The notes: generated from the sequence alone by a model not told the origin. Shown: positions 1-7,754, numbered from the stretch's first letter. The stretch is DNA of 37,010 nt from AAA164-E04 sp964342825 (GCA_964342825.1 CAYFHO010000059.1:1-37010), one strand, 5' to 3'. Numbers and translations are program-made.

Positions 1-56
1 TCTGTCCGTAAGTATCACCTGATGCGTCCTTAAGTCGAGGCTGAACGACCTTATAG

Positions 57-72
57 GTGGAAAATATTCCAC
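57..72. promoter_or_regulatory. Palindrome upstream of the integrase gene
   Basis: GTGGAA-AATA-TTCCAC is a perfect 6-bp-arm inverted repeat about 95 bases upstream of the recombinase start. It could be a repressor operator for the integrase, since integron integrases are often LexA-controlled. It does not match a LexA box I can name, so its role is open. Confidence 0.25.
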
Positions 73-113
73 GTATCCCGATATCAAGCGACGTCATATG
101 GAAAAATATTTGC

Positions 114-166
114 TTGTGATTCGTCGCTATTGTGATTTCCATTAATTAAGATATTGCGTCTCACAA
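114..166. promoter_or_regulatory. Repeated TTGTGA motifs upstream of the integrase (possible recombinase sites)
   Basis: TTGTGATT occurs at 114-121 and again at 130-137 in direct orientation, 16 bases apart. The hexamer recurs inverted (TCACAA) at 161-166, immediately before the ATG at 168. In integrons the attI site lies beside the start of intI and carries direct repeats bound by the integrase, so this cluster is a candidate attI or an autoregulatory site. No canonical GTTRRRY crossover core was found in the 167 bases available, which weakens the attI reading. Confidence 0.25.
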
Positions 167-167
167 C

Positions 168-1181
168 ATGGAAAGCAAGGCTAAATTCATTCCAAATCCG
201 AAGAAGCGTTTGATGGATCAGGTGCGTGAAGTCATGCGGTTTCATCATTACGCTTATCGGACGGAGCAAAGCTATTGCCTTTGGATTGTGCGGTTCATCA
301 AGTTCTTTCAGAGTCAACGTCATCCAAGGGAGATGGGGGTTCCTGAGGTTCAGCGCTTTCTTTCTCATTTGGCCAGTGAAAAAAATGTCGCCGCCGCCAC
401 CCAGAAACAAGCGCTCAACGCCTTGGTGTTTCTTTATCGGGATGTGTTGGATCAACCGCTCGGTCCGGGCATTGATGCGAAACGGTCCAAGAAAAAAGTG
501 CAACCACCCACCGTGATGACCGAGTCCGAAGTCACACTTTTGCTGGATGCGATGGAAGGGACACATCGTCTTATGGCGCAGTTGATGTACGGAGGCGGAT
601 TGCGCCTGATGGAATGCATTCGGCTCCGAGTGAAGGATATTGACTTCGGCCAGGAGCAGCTGTTTGTGCGCCACGGCAAGGGGGACAAGGATCGTGTCAC
701 GTTGCTCCCAAAGAGACTTCATCGTCCGCTTCAAGCGCAACTGGATCGCGTTCGGGAACTGCACGACAAGGATCTTGCCGAAGTTTTCGGCGAAGTCCAT
801 ATGCCGGAGGCTCTGGATCGCAAGTATCCGAGCGCTGCCAAATCCATCCAATGGCAGTATGTTTTTCCAGCCAGAAAGCGGTCAACAGATCCGCGTTCGG
901 GTAAAGAACGAAGGCATCATGTCATGGAGAATGGACTACAAAAAGCAGTCAAGCGCGCGGCCGAAAGGACGGGGCTGACCAAGCGGGTGACTTCACATAC
1001 CTTGCGACATTCCTTTGCAACACACATGCTGGAACATGGCACCCACATCCGCGCCCTTCAGGAGCTGATGGGGCATGCGGATGTCAAAACTACGGAAATA
1101 TACACCCACGTCATGCGGCGGGATCTCAAGCGATTGACAAGTCCGCTGGATCGAATCATGGAGGATCATGCTTCCCATTGA
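168..1181 (+). CDS. Integron-type tyrosine recombinase (IntI-like integrase)
   Basis: A 337-residue site-specific tyrosine recombinase. The N-terminal SAM-like core-binding domain covers about residues 15-95 and the catalytic domain about 115-330. The visible catalytic set is R146 (GGGLRLME), K171, H277 and R280 (HTLRH), H303 (MGHAD) and nucleophile Y312 (IYTHV). The stretch at about 214-233, with DRKYPSAAKSIQWQYVFPA, corresponds to the extra segment that distinguishes IntI integrases from XerC/XerD. Integron integrases insert and excise gene cassettes at attI/attC sites. No attC-like element or cassette array is visible, but only 167 bases upstream are in view. The stop codon overlaps the potassium transporter start by 14 bases, so the two may be co-transcribed or the integrase may have landed tightly against that gene. 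The family call is firm; activity is unknown. Confidence 0.88.
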   Translation: MESKAKFIPNPKKRLMDQVREVMRFHHYAYRTEQSYCLWIVRFIKFFQSQRHPREMGVPEVQRFLSHLASEKNVAAATQKQALNALVFLYRDVLDQPLGPGIDAKRSKKKVQPPTVMTESEVTLLLDAMEGTHRLMAQLMYGGGLRLMECIRLRVKDIDFGQEQLFVRHGKGDKDRVTLLPKRLHRPLQAQLDRVRELHDKDLAEVFGEVHMPEALDRKYPSAAKSIQWQYVFPARKRSTDPRSGKERRHHVMENGLQKAVKRAAERTGLTKRVTSHTLRHSFATHMLEHGTHIRALQELMGHADVKTTEIYTHVMRRDLKRLTSPLDRIMEDHASH

Positions 1182-2580
1182 CCATTCATCGGGCAAGACC
1201 ATCCCGCGTCAGGGTCCGAGCTTGTGGGTGGTTCCGGTAGGATTTGGAGCCGTGATTTTGCTGGGCGCTTTGTTGTTGAGTTTACCGTCTCTCAAGGCGG
1301 GAAATGATTTAGCGCCGACCTTTTTGGACACGCTGTTTATTTCGATGTCGGCCACTTGTGTGACGGGCTTGTCCACCTTCAACATCGCGGAAGTCTATCA
1401 TCCTGTCGGACTGGGAATGGTCGCCCTGTTGATTCAGGTGGGTGGATTGGGGATATTCACCGCCGGGTTGTTGATCACGATGGCGGGTGGCGAACGTCCA
1501 AGCCTTTCGGATGAAAAAACCATTGATAACACCATCGGAAAGGTCAAGTCGATGCGGCCCAAACAAGTCTTCGGATACGCATGCTTCTTCATTGTGCTAT
1601 TCGAAATACTCGGAGCGGCGCTTTTGTTTGTGATCCATCCTCCTCTGGAAACCGGTGGTGGTTCGAGTGATGTGATTTCGCGTGCAGGCCACAGTGTGTT
1701 TCATGCGGTCAGCGCATTTTGCAATGCCGGCTTTTCCAGTCTGCCCGGTGGTTTAACGACGTGGAGGGACCATCCGATGGCACTGATGGTTGTCAACTTT
1801 CTGGTCGTTGGAGGTGGGATTGGTTTGATCACCTTGATTCAGTTGAGAAACCGAATTCAAAAATTCAAACCTGCCGGCACACAAGAACGCTGGACAATTC
1901 AGACCAGACTGTGCCTCTGGAGCACCGTGATTCTACTGTTGATCGGAACCCTGGCCACGCTGGTTTTTGAATGGAATCACACACTGAAAGGACTGGACAT
2001 CGGGCAACGAGTATCACTGGCATTGGTTCATTCAGTGATGTTACGGACGGCCGGATTCAGTGTGGTGGACCTGGAACAAATGAATCCCGACACCATCCTC
2101 GGAAGTCTGGTCTGGATGTATATCGGTGGCTGCCCCGGTTCCATGTCCGGAGGGATCAAGACGGTCACCTTCGCCGTGATCCTGATGACAGCCTGGTCGG
2201 CATTGAGGCGACGTGAATCGATTCAATGTTGGGGGAGGAGAATCGAACCCCGTTTTATTCAGATTGCGGTGATGATCAGTTTTCTGGCAGGAATGATGAT
2301 CCTGGTGGGAGTTGGGGCCCTGATGATTACCGAGGGATCAAATCCGAATTTGCCAGCGGACCAACGATGGCTGTCATTGATCTTTGAGGTGGTGAGTGCT
2401 TTTGGAACGGTGGGACTCAGCATGAATGTGACACCGCATCTTTCTGCAGCCGGCAAAGTGGTTGTGATGGCATTGATGTTCATAGGTCGGGTGGGGCCGT
2501 TGATGCTGGCGGTTCACCTGTCCCGTCCACCCAAGCCTTCCAAAGTGAATTATCCCAAAGAAGATTTGTCATTGGGTTAA
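1168..2580 (+). CDS. ktrB: K+ transporter membrane subunit, KtrB/TrkH family
   Basis: A 470-residue integral membrane protein of the superfamily of K+ transporters. It forms the K+ (often Na+-coupled) permeation path. The four degenerate selectivity-filter loops are visible: TCVTG (63-67), CNAGF (185-189), RTAGF (293-297) and GTVGL (413-417). The small-residue gating segment GSMSGG (about 324-329) follows the third loop. Length and the partner gene (single-RCK-unit KtrA size, not the double-length TrkA) favour a Ktr rather than a Trk system. The ATG at 1168 is preceded by GGAGG at 1160-1164, inside the integrase reading frame, which supports this start despite the 14-base overlap. The regulatory subunit follows 26 bases downstream, indicating an operon. 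Confidence 0.93.
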   Translation: MLPIDHSSGKTIPRQGPSLWVVPVGFGAVILLGALLLSLPSLKAGNDLAPTFLDTLFISMSATCVTGLSTFNIAEVYHPVGLGMVALLIQVGGLGIFTAGLLITMAGGERPSLSDEKTIDNTIGKVKSMRPKQVFGYACFFIVLFEILGAALLFVIHPPLETGGGSSDVISRAGHSVFHAVSAFCNAGFSSLPGGLTTWRDHPMALMVVNFLVVGGGIGLITLIQLRNRIQKFKPAGTQERWTIQTRLCLWSTVILLLIGTLATLVFEWNHTLKGLDIGQRVSLALVHSVMLRTAGFSVVDLEQMNPDTILGSLVWMYIGGCPGSMSGGIKTVTFAVILMTAWSALRRRESIQCWGRRIEPRFIQIAVMISFLAGMMILVGVGALMITEGSNPNLPADQRWLSLIFEVVSAFGTVGLSMNVTPHLSAAGKVVVMALMFIGRVGPLMLAVHLSRPPKPSKVNYPKEDLSLG

Positions 2581-2606
2581 ACATTCGGATTGTGTCAGAC
2601 TGAATC

Positions 2607-3293
2607 ATGGCTGAGAACAAGAGAATCTTCATCATCGGAGGCGGACGTTTCGGCACCCATCTGGCGCAACGCCTGGCGGCCTTCGGCACCGAGGTGGTGG
2701 TGGCGGATATGAACCCAACCCGGGTCCAGGCATTGGCGGAATCTGGACTGGAATCGGTCGAATTGAATGCAGAAGATCCGGAAGCACTGAAAGAAGCAGG
2801 AGTTCAGGAAGCCGACACGGTGGTTGTTGGCATTGGTGAGAACATGCAGGGAAGTATTCTGGCCACATTGAACCTCAAGGATCTTGAAATTCCTTACCTC
2901 GTCACCCGCGCCCTGGATGAGCGACACGCCAAAGTGCTGGAAAAACTGGGTGCCGACAGCGTGGTGTTACCCGCCAGAGACATGGCTTATCGCTTGGCCG
3001 AAAAGCTTCGGTCTCACTTTTTGAATGATCGCATCCCCATCGCCGGAGAATACCAGGTGGCAAGTGTTCGGCTGGGGGAAAAGCTGAGTGGCGTTTCGAT
3101 TCAAGATGCCAAACTACCGGAAAATCATCACATCAATATTTTGTTACTGGTCCGGGAAAATCCGGACGGAAACGAGGAGACTCCACATACGATCAAGGAA
3201 CCTACCGCTCCCATGGTGATGATGGAAGGTGACACACTCGTCGTGTGCGGAACCAGAAAGCACATCAACGCCTTTGAGACCGACTGCGGATAA
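2607..3293 (+). CDS. ktrA: K+ transport regulatory subunit, KtrA/TrkA (RCK) family
   Basis: A 228-residue cytosolic protein with an N-terminal Rossmann-type RCK_N domain (dinucleotide-binding GGGRFG at 11-16, acidic residue in ADMNP at the end of the second strand) and a C-terminal RCK_C/TrkA_C domain (about 140-228). In this family an octameric ring binds ATP/ADP or NAD(H) and gates the KtrB pore. Its length matches KtrA; E. coli TrkA is about twice as long because it carries two such units. It lies 26 bases after ktrB on the same strand and is probably translated from the same transcript. Confidence 0.93.
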   Translation: MAENKRIFIIGGGRFGTHLAQRLAAFGTEVVVADMNPTRVQALAESGLESVELNAEDPEALKEAGVQEADTVVVGIGENMQGSILATLNLKDLEIPYLVTRALDERHAKVLEKLGADSVVLPARDMAYRLAEKLRSHFLNDRIPIAGEYQVASVRLGEKLSGVSIQDAKLPENHHINILLLVRENPDGNEETPHTIKEPTAPMVMMEGDTLVVCGTRKHINAFETDCG

Positions 3294-3299
3294 AACGGT

Positions 3300-3319
3300 A
3301 AGGAGAACTAAAACTCCTT
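3300..3319. terminator. Small hairpin between convergent genes
   Basis: AAGGAG (3300-3305) and CTCCTT (3314-3319) form a 6-bp inverted repeat with an A-rich 8-base loop, between the end of ktrA and the convergent coiled-coil gene, whose stop codon falls in the loop. There is no clear T tract, so termination is only a guess. Confidence 0.25.
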
Positions 3320-4099
3320 GGGTTTAAATTCAGCACTATTCAAAATGGTGGCGATCCCTTCAACCGGCTTGAGAGCGAACAATCCTCTTTTGAAGGCATA
3401 GCGATGACAGTCAGAATCAAAGACCACAGCAGCCACTCCACCTAAAACTTTTTTGTCTGCATATTGGGAAAAAGCCTCTTTGAATCGCATCAGTTTATCT
3501 TCATGGTCATCAATGTCGTCGACTTTACATTTCGATTTGACCTCAATTGCCACAACGGTATCTCCATCGACCAGCAATACATCCACCTCCAATTGCCTGC
3601 CCTGCCCGTCGATACCTTCCAATCTTTGAGCTGTTTGAGTCACATCAATCCCCAAATCACGAAACTGCCTTACCAAGCCAGGCTCCACCAGGGCTTCTAC
3701 CAATTGGCCCCATTGGGAATGCCAATCCCCAGCCAGTTTTCTGAGGGCCCGGTCATGATTGCTGGCTTGTTTTCGTAGTGCCTGGTCATGGTTGCTAGCC
3801 TGCTTTCGAAGGGCCAGTTCGTGATCAATGGCAAGTTTTTCAAGAACTTTGTCTCGCTCAAAGGCCAACCTTCTGAGAGATAGGTCATGGTCGATTGCCA
3901 GCTTCTTGAGGGCTTTATCGCGTTCATCTGCAGATTGTTTTATCGCAAGATCACGCTCTTTTGCCGACTTGAGAAATGCGCGTTCTGTGTTGGCGGTTAA
4001 TTCTTTAACCACACGATGAGTTTCTAGTGATAGCTCTCTTTGAGAATCACGTAATTCATGGATGCTTTTGACCAGTTCTTTCAGCTCCGCCAAACTCAT
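3308..4099 (-). CDS. Hendecad-repeat coiled-coil protein with PD-(D/E)XK nuclease-like domain (DUF3782-like)
   Basis: 263 residues in two parts. The first half is a long charged helix. After an irregular helical lead (1-44) there are eight consecutive 11-residue units (45-132) of the form (S/L/Q)A-x-x-(R/H)(D/E)-x-(A/S)L-(R/K)(K/R), i.e. a right-handed hendecad coiled coil. The second half (about 133-263) resembles the PD-(D/E)XK nuclease fold: E171-V-D173, then VVAIEVKSK with E186-x-K188, after a helix carrying E137. Proteins of this architecture are common in cyanobacteria and some Bacteria as DUF3782-type proteins of unknown role; nuclease activity is inferred from the motif only. It stands alone, with an AT-rich upstream region and no partner methylase or toxin gene beside it. 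Confidence 0.78.
   Translation of the reverse strand: MSLAELKELVKSIHELRDSQRELSLETHRVVKELTANTERAFLKSAKERDLAIKQSADERDKALKKLAIDHDLSLRRLAFERDKVLEKLAIDHELALRKQASNHDQALRKQASNHDRALRKLAGDWHSQWGQLVEALVEPGLVRQFRDLGIDVTQTAQRLEGIDGQGRQLEVDVLLVDGDTVVAIEVKSKCKVDDIDDHEDKLMRFKEAFSQYADKKVLGGVAAVVFDSDCHRYAFKRGLFALKPVEGIATILNSAEFKPKEF
3704..3967 (-). repeat. 33-bp tandem coding repeats (eight 11-residue units)
   Basis: The region encodes residues 45-132 of the coiled-coil protein as eight back-to-back 33-base units. The units QASNHDQALRK and QASNHDRALRK are almost identical, and LAIDHDLSLRR and LAIDHELALRK are close, so recent unit duplication is likely; the outer units are more diverged. Confidence 0.8.
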
Positions 4100-4137
4100 G
4101 AGTGGACTTTACACAATGACCAGTGGAAATCAATACA

Positions 4138-4190
4138 GAATAAACATCTGTTTTTTATATAAACACCTTATAAACATTATGTAACAATTA
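4138..4190. promoter_or_regulatory. AT-rich upstream region with three TAAACA repeats
   Basis: TAAACA occurs at 4141-4146, 4160-4165 and 4171-4176 (TGTTTA in the direction of the downstream coiled-coil gene), with a related GTAACA at 4181-4186. The block is far more AT-rich than its surroundings and lies 40-90 bases upstream of the minus-strand gene starting at 4099. It probably holds that gene's promoter; no clear -35/-10 pair could be chosen. Confidence 0.3.
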
Positions 4191-4229
4191 TAATTCTTTG
4201 ACCTCCACCCCCTTTCAGAAGTCGATATT

Positions 4230-4994
4230 TCATGCTTCCAAACCGAGGGAAACACCTACCGGGCAGTGGTCCGAGCCCATGATTTCAGGCAGGATGAATG
4301 CTTCTTTGAGATGGGGTCGGAGGTCGGGTGAGACGCAGCAGTAGTCAATACGCCAACCGACATTCCGAGCTCGTGCACCTGCTCGATAACTCCACCAGGA
4401 ATAATGGCCGCCTCCTTTTTCAAACTCGCGAAAAGTGTCGATGAACCCGGAATCGATGAGTCGAGAAAAGGAAGCACGTTCCTCCGGACTGAAACCTGGA
4501 TTTTTCACGTTGTCTTTGGGACGTGCCAGATCGATCTCCTGATGCGCCACATTCAAGTCACCACAAAACAAGACGGGCTTTCGCTTTTGAAGATGGCAGA
4601 CGTGTTTCCGAAAAGCTTCATCCCAAGCCAGACGATAATCCAATCGCGCCAAACCATGCTGTGCATTCGGTGTGTAAACATTGACGAGGATGAAGGATTC
4701 ATACTCAAGATTCTGAACCCGACCTTCCTGATCGTGTTCCTGGATCCCCAGCCCGTTCCAAACCTTGAGCGGCTTTTGACGGCTCAGCACGCCCGTGCCC
4801 GAGTAACCTTTCTTTACGGCGGAATGCCAATGGACCTCATATCCAGGTGGCCAATCGAAATCTGTCAACTGTTCAGGCTGCGCCTTGGTCTCCTGAAAAC
4901 AAAAAATATCGGCATCCATGCCATCCAAAATCTCCAGCAAACCTTTGCCCAGAACGGCGCGGATGCCGTTGACGTTCCACGAAATCAGTTTCAC
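4230..4994 (-). CDS. xthA: Exodeoxyribonuclease III (AP endonuclease, ExoA/XthA type)
   Basis: A 254-residue, full-length member of the Mg2+-dependent endonuclease/exonuclease/phosphatase fold. It cleaves 5' of abasic sites and degrades duplex DNA 3' to 5' in base excision repair. Active-site residues are visible: N7 (WNVNGIRA), E35 (QETKAQ), Y107 (NVYTPN), D146 and N148 (GDLNVA), D217 (RIDY), and D242-H243 (MGSDHCPV). The start ATG overlaps the stop of the upstream tatD gene by four bases (ATGA), so the two are translationally coupled. A repair operon with TatD makes sense, since both act on DNA ends. Confidence 0.95.
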   Translation of the reverse strand: MKLISWNVNGIRAVLGKGLLEILDGMDADIFCFQETKAQPEQLTDFDWPPGYEVHWHSAVKKGYSGTGVLSRQKPLKVWNGLGIQEHDQEGRVQNLEYESFILVNVYTPNAQHGLARLDYRLAWDEAFRKHVCHLQKRKPVLFCGDLNVAHQEIDLARPKDNVKNPGFSPEERASFSRLIDSGFIDTFREFEKGGGHYSWWSYRAGARARNVGWRIDYCCVSPDLRPHLKEAFILPEIMGSDHCPVGVSLGLEA

Positions 4995-5836
4995 TGATCC
5001 TCCTCCTCAGAGGTTGGAGTGGGCAATGGCGGCAACCGAAAAAAAGACTCGGCATTGGAAGTCGTTTCCATGGCGAGTTGTTCAGAGGATTTTCCGGTGC
5101 ATTTGGCAATTTCACGCGCAATGTGTGGAAGGTGCATGGGCTCGTTGCGTTGTGTTTTGGGTTTAGGATCGAGATCACGTGGCATCAAATAGGGAGCATC
5201 GGTTTCGATCATCAAACGATTGGCAGGAATACTTGGCACCAATTCCTTGAGGTGTTTCCCACGACGTTCATCACAAATCCAGCCGGTGATTCCAATGTGA
5301 CATTCCAGATCAAGAAGACCGAACAAGACCTTTTTATCGTCGGTGAAACAATGCACCACGACGTCGGAAAGCTTTTCACGGAATTCCTTGAGAATGGAAA
5401 TGAAAGCGTCCCCTGAATCTCGTTGGTGGAGGAACATAGGCAACTGGTTTGCCACTGCCATTTCGAGGTGTGCAATGAATACTTTTTCCTGTGTGGGGCG
5501 CGGAGAGATGTCCCGGAAATAATCCAAACCACATTCACCCACGGCGACCACTTCAGGCAATGCGTGCAGCTCACGGAGGATGGTGAACGTTTCACCATGG
5601 ACCTCCTTGGCATGGTGGGGATGAATCCCTGCCGTGGCGAAAAGGGTTCCGGGGTGGGCTTTGGCGAGCTGAAGTGCCTTCTGGCTTCCATCCTCGGTGG
5701 CGCCCGTAAGAATCATACGATGGACACCCAGATCAAGTGCACGTTGGAGGACTTCCTTCCTGTCATGATCAAAGGAGTCATGAGCGAGGTTGAGTCCAAT
5801 ATCGATCAAGGAAGGAATAGACTGGGACTCCGTCAT
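4991..5836 (-). CDS. tatD: TatD family Mg2+-dependent DNase
   Basis: 281 residues with the TIM-barrel metal-dependent hydrolase fold of TatD nucleases (3' to 5' exonuclease on single-stranded DNA, DNA repair). It resembles E. coli TatD itself rather than YcfH/YjjV: it begins IDIGLNLAHDSF and has the TatD signature ITGWICDERRG (about 183-193). Other motifs: AGIHPHHAK (69-77), GECGLDYFRD (100-109, metal E101), FLHQRDS (H137), VHCFTD (H162) and ETDAPYL (D213). The open frame extends 69 codons further upstream, but that extension overlaps the SMP-30 gene and is Arg/His-rich shadow sequence, so ATG 5836 is chosen. It overlaps xthA by four bases. Confidence 0.94.
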   Translation of the reverse strand: MTESQSIPSLIDIGLNLAHDSFDHDRKEVLQRALDLGVHRMILTGATEDGSQKALQLAKAHPGTLFATAGIHPHHAKEVHGETFTILRELHALPEVVAVGECGLDYFRDISPRPTQEKVFIAHLEMAVANQLPMFLHQRDSGDAFISILKEFREKLSDVVVHCFTDDKKVLFGLLDLECHIGITGWICDERRGKHLKELVPSIPANRLMIETDAPYLMPRDLDPKPKTQRNEPMHLPHIAREIAKCTGKSSEQLAMETTSNAESFFRLPPLPTPTSEEEDQ

Positions 5837-5871
5837 CAATGTTACTTTTGTTGAAAACCTGAATTCGTGGG

Positions 5872-6756
5872 TTAAGCCTCCTTGAAGACGGAGGTCGGTA
5901 GCCCGGCGACGCCAACGTCTGCTGCAAAAAGTCCACCTGCCTGGGGTTGTTCCTTGTGGCCTTCGGCGTCCAAATCTCGACTGGCGGTGGTGATATAGAG
6001 CGTGCGGTAATCTTTGCCGCCAAAACAACAGGCAGTGACGCATTCCACCGGCAACTGCACCTTGCCCAGCAACTCTCCGGAGTCAGGATCCCAGCGTCCA
6101 ACGCCCCAGCCTGCCCAGAGAGCCACCCATAATTTGCCCTCTGCATCGATGGTCATACCGTCCGGGTAACCCATGTCCTTGGGAATTTCGATCACATGCC
6201 GCCGTTTGGAAATTTCACCAGTTTCAGGATTGAAATCAAAAGCATCCACATGACGCGTCGGCGTGTCGATATAATACATGGTTCGCCCATCCTGCGACCA
6301 GGCAAGGCCGTTGGAAATGGTGACCGATTCCACCAGGCGTTTAATGGAACCATCATTGGTGATGCGGTAAAGACTTCCGGCCCCCTCTTCCTCGTCGCAG
6401 GACATGGTGCCCGCCCACAAACGACCTTGAGGATCACATTTGCCATCATTGAATCGATTGACAGGCAAGTTGGGTTCCGGGTTCTGGAGAGTCGTCACTT
6501 CACCGGAATCCGGATTCAACTTGAGCAAGCCTTCCTGGCCACCTGCCAGGAGTTGGCCAGTGGAAGTTTGAACGACACAGCCGACTTTCTGGGAAACCGC
6601 CCAGGTTTCATTGCGATGTTGGTGGGGATAAAAACGCGAGATTTTTCCCTTCTCAATGTCCACCCATACAATGGCCTGGCGTTCCTCATCCCAACCCGGG
6701 CCTTCTGCCAATGTCGCCTTGCCGTCGAAAATACACGTTGCCTGATACGTTTGCAT
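5872..6756 (-). CDS. SMP-30/gluconolactonase/LRE family protein (probable sugar lactonase)
   Basis: A 294-residue six-bladed beta-propeller of the SMP-30 family, which hydrolyses aldonolactones to aldonic acids using one divalent metal. Family motifs are visible: AEGPGW near the N-terminus (metal ligand E18), NDGKCDPQGRLWAGTM, SNGLAWSQDGRTMYYIDT and PDGMTIDAEGKLWVALW, with the C-terminal blade ending in LPTSVFKEA. No signal peptide is seen, so it is likely cytosolic. The ATG at 6756 is chosen over a TTG 36 bases upstream because the family's first strand begins just after it; neither has a clear Shine-Dalgarno. It is divergent from a fumarylacetoacetate-hydrolase-family gene, a pairing seen in non-phosphorylative sugar catabolism, and sits 35 bases upstream of tatD. 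Confidence 0.85.
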   Translation of the reverse strand: MQTYQATCIFDGKATLAEGPGWDEERQAIVWVDIEKGKISRFYPHQHRNETWAVSQKVGCVVQTSTGQLLAGGQEGLLKLNPDSGEVTTLQNPEPNLPVNRFNDGKCDPQGRLWAGTMSCDEEEGAGSLYRITNDGSIKRLVESVTISNGLAWSQDGRTMYYIDTPTRHVDAFDFNPETGEISKRRHVIEIPKDMGYPDGMTIDAEGKLWVALWAGWGVGRWDPDSGELLGKVQLPVECVTACCFGGKDYRTLYITTASRDLDAEGHKEQPQAGGLFAADVGVAGLPTSVFKEA

Positions 6757-6817
6757 GGGACTTGTTGTAGAATGTACGAGAAAAACCTGCAAGGACTCGC
6801 TGTAAAATGAAAAGACT

Positions 6818-6848
6818 GGAAAATCATCACTGAAACCTTAGATTTTCC
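6818..6848. promoter_or_regulatory. Inverted repeat in the divergent lactonase/FAH-family promoter
   Basis: GGAAAATC (6818-6825) and GATTTTCC (6841-6848) form a perfect 8-bp-arm dyad with a 15-base spacer. It lies between the two divergent start codons and ends six bases before the ATG at 6855. It could be a shared operator for a sugar-acid-responsive repressor, or a hairpin covering the ribosome-binding region of the plus-strand gene. Confidence 0.35.
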
Positions 6849-6854
6849 GGTCTC

Positions 6855-7715
6855 ATGAAAATATGCCGTTTTAAGACCCGCGACAATTCAAGCCCCAGGA
6901 TTGGTTATGTGGACGAAAACAATCAGGTCACCGACTTGACAACATTCCAAATTCAAGACCTGAAAACCCTGTTTGATGCAAAAACTCGGGCTTCCATTCT
7001 ATCTCAGTTGCCTCACCAGGAAGCGACATCTTTGCCATTATCCGACGTGATTCTCCTGGCCCCCGTGGATGAACAGGAAGTTTGGGCTGCTGGCGTTACC
7101 TACCTTCGAAGTAAAACCGCACGTATGGAGGAGTCCGATTTCAGCGCAACCGCCTACGACAAAGTCTACGACGCCCCACGGCCTGAGATATTTTTCAAAT
7201 CCATGCCCGGAAAAGTGGTAGCGAACGAAGATGCCGTAGGCATCCGAAAGGACGCTACATGGAATGTGCCCGAACCGGAACTTGCCTTGGTGATGGATTC
7301 CGAGGGGAAAGTGGTGGGTTATTCCATCGGAAACGACATGAGTTCAAGGGACATTGAAGGAGAAAACTTGCTATATCTCCCCCAGGCCAAAATGTATGAT
7401 CGCAGTTGTTCCCTTGGCCCATGGATCGTGTTTGGCCCTGAAGAATCCGAGGCTCGGCAATGGACGATAGGCGTCAAGATTCGCAGAAATGACCAAGTGG
7501 TCTTTGAAGGAAAGACCTCGATAGATCAGATCAAGAGGTCATTTTCTGAATTATCCGATTATCTATTTCGCTCCCAAACTTTTCCTACAGGAGCCATCTT
7601 ACTGACCGGAACCGGGGTTGTACCTGACGACGACTTCACTCTCGAAGAAGGAGACCATGTTGCCATTCACATCTCAGGCATAGGAGAACTGGGGAATCCG
7701 GTAAAAAGGGTTTGA
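6855..7715 (+). CDS. Fumarylacetoacetate hydrolase family protein (probable 2-keto-3-deoxy sugar-acid dehydratase/hydrolase)
   Basis: 286 residues of the FAH fold. The catalytic half (about 70-285) has the metal ligands of the family: E140 and E142 (VPEPELALVM) and D161 (GNDMSSRD), followed by SLGPWIVFGPEE, and near the end TGAILLTGTGVVPDDDFTLEEGD. The N-terminal about 65 residues are a small cap domain. FAH-family members include 2-keto-3-deoxy-arabinonate/xylonate dehydratases and diketo-deoxy-fuconate hydrolases; the YLPQAKMYDRSCSLGP segment looks more like these than like fumarylacetoacetase. Together with the divergent sugar lactonase this suggests consecutive steps of an oxidative pentose or deoxyhexose pathway, but the substrate cannot be read from sequence. 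Confidence 0.86.
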   Translation: MKICRFKTRDNSSPRIGYVDENNQVTDLTTFQIQDLKTLFDAKTRASILSQLPHQEATSLPLSDVILLAPVDEQEVWAAGVTYLRSKTARMEESDFSATAYDKVYDAPRPEIFFKSMPGKVVANEDAVGIRKDATWNVPEPELALVMDSEGKVVGYSIGNDMSSRDIEGENLLYLPQAKMYDRSCSLGPWIVFGPEESEARQWTIGVKIRRNDQVVFEGKTSIDQIKRSFSELSDYLFRSQTFPTGAILLTGTGVVPDDDFTLEEGDHVAIHISGIGELGNPVKRV

Positions 7716-7754
7716 GAATGTAAGGTCACCCTGTTTTTTGTATGAAAAGAAGCT

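Noticed and set aside
1..167. attC-like cassette recombination sites left of the integrase
   Set aside because: No GTTRRRY/RYYYAAC core pair was found in the available bases, so a cassette array cannot be claimed.
84..851. 255-codon minus-strand ORF opposite the integrase
   Set aside because: It mirrors a clear recombinase gene on the other strand, has no recognisable domain and is rich in His/Leu/Arg as expected from an antisense frame.
5837..6043. 69-codon N-terminal extension of tatD
   Set aside because: It overlaps the lactonase coding region, is an Arg-rich shadow and is absent from the TatD family.
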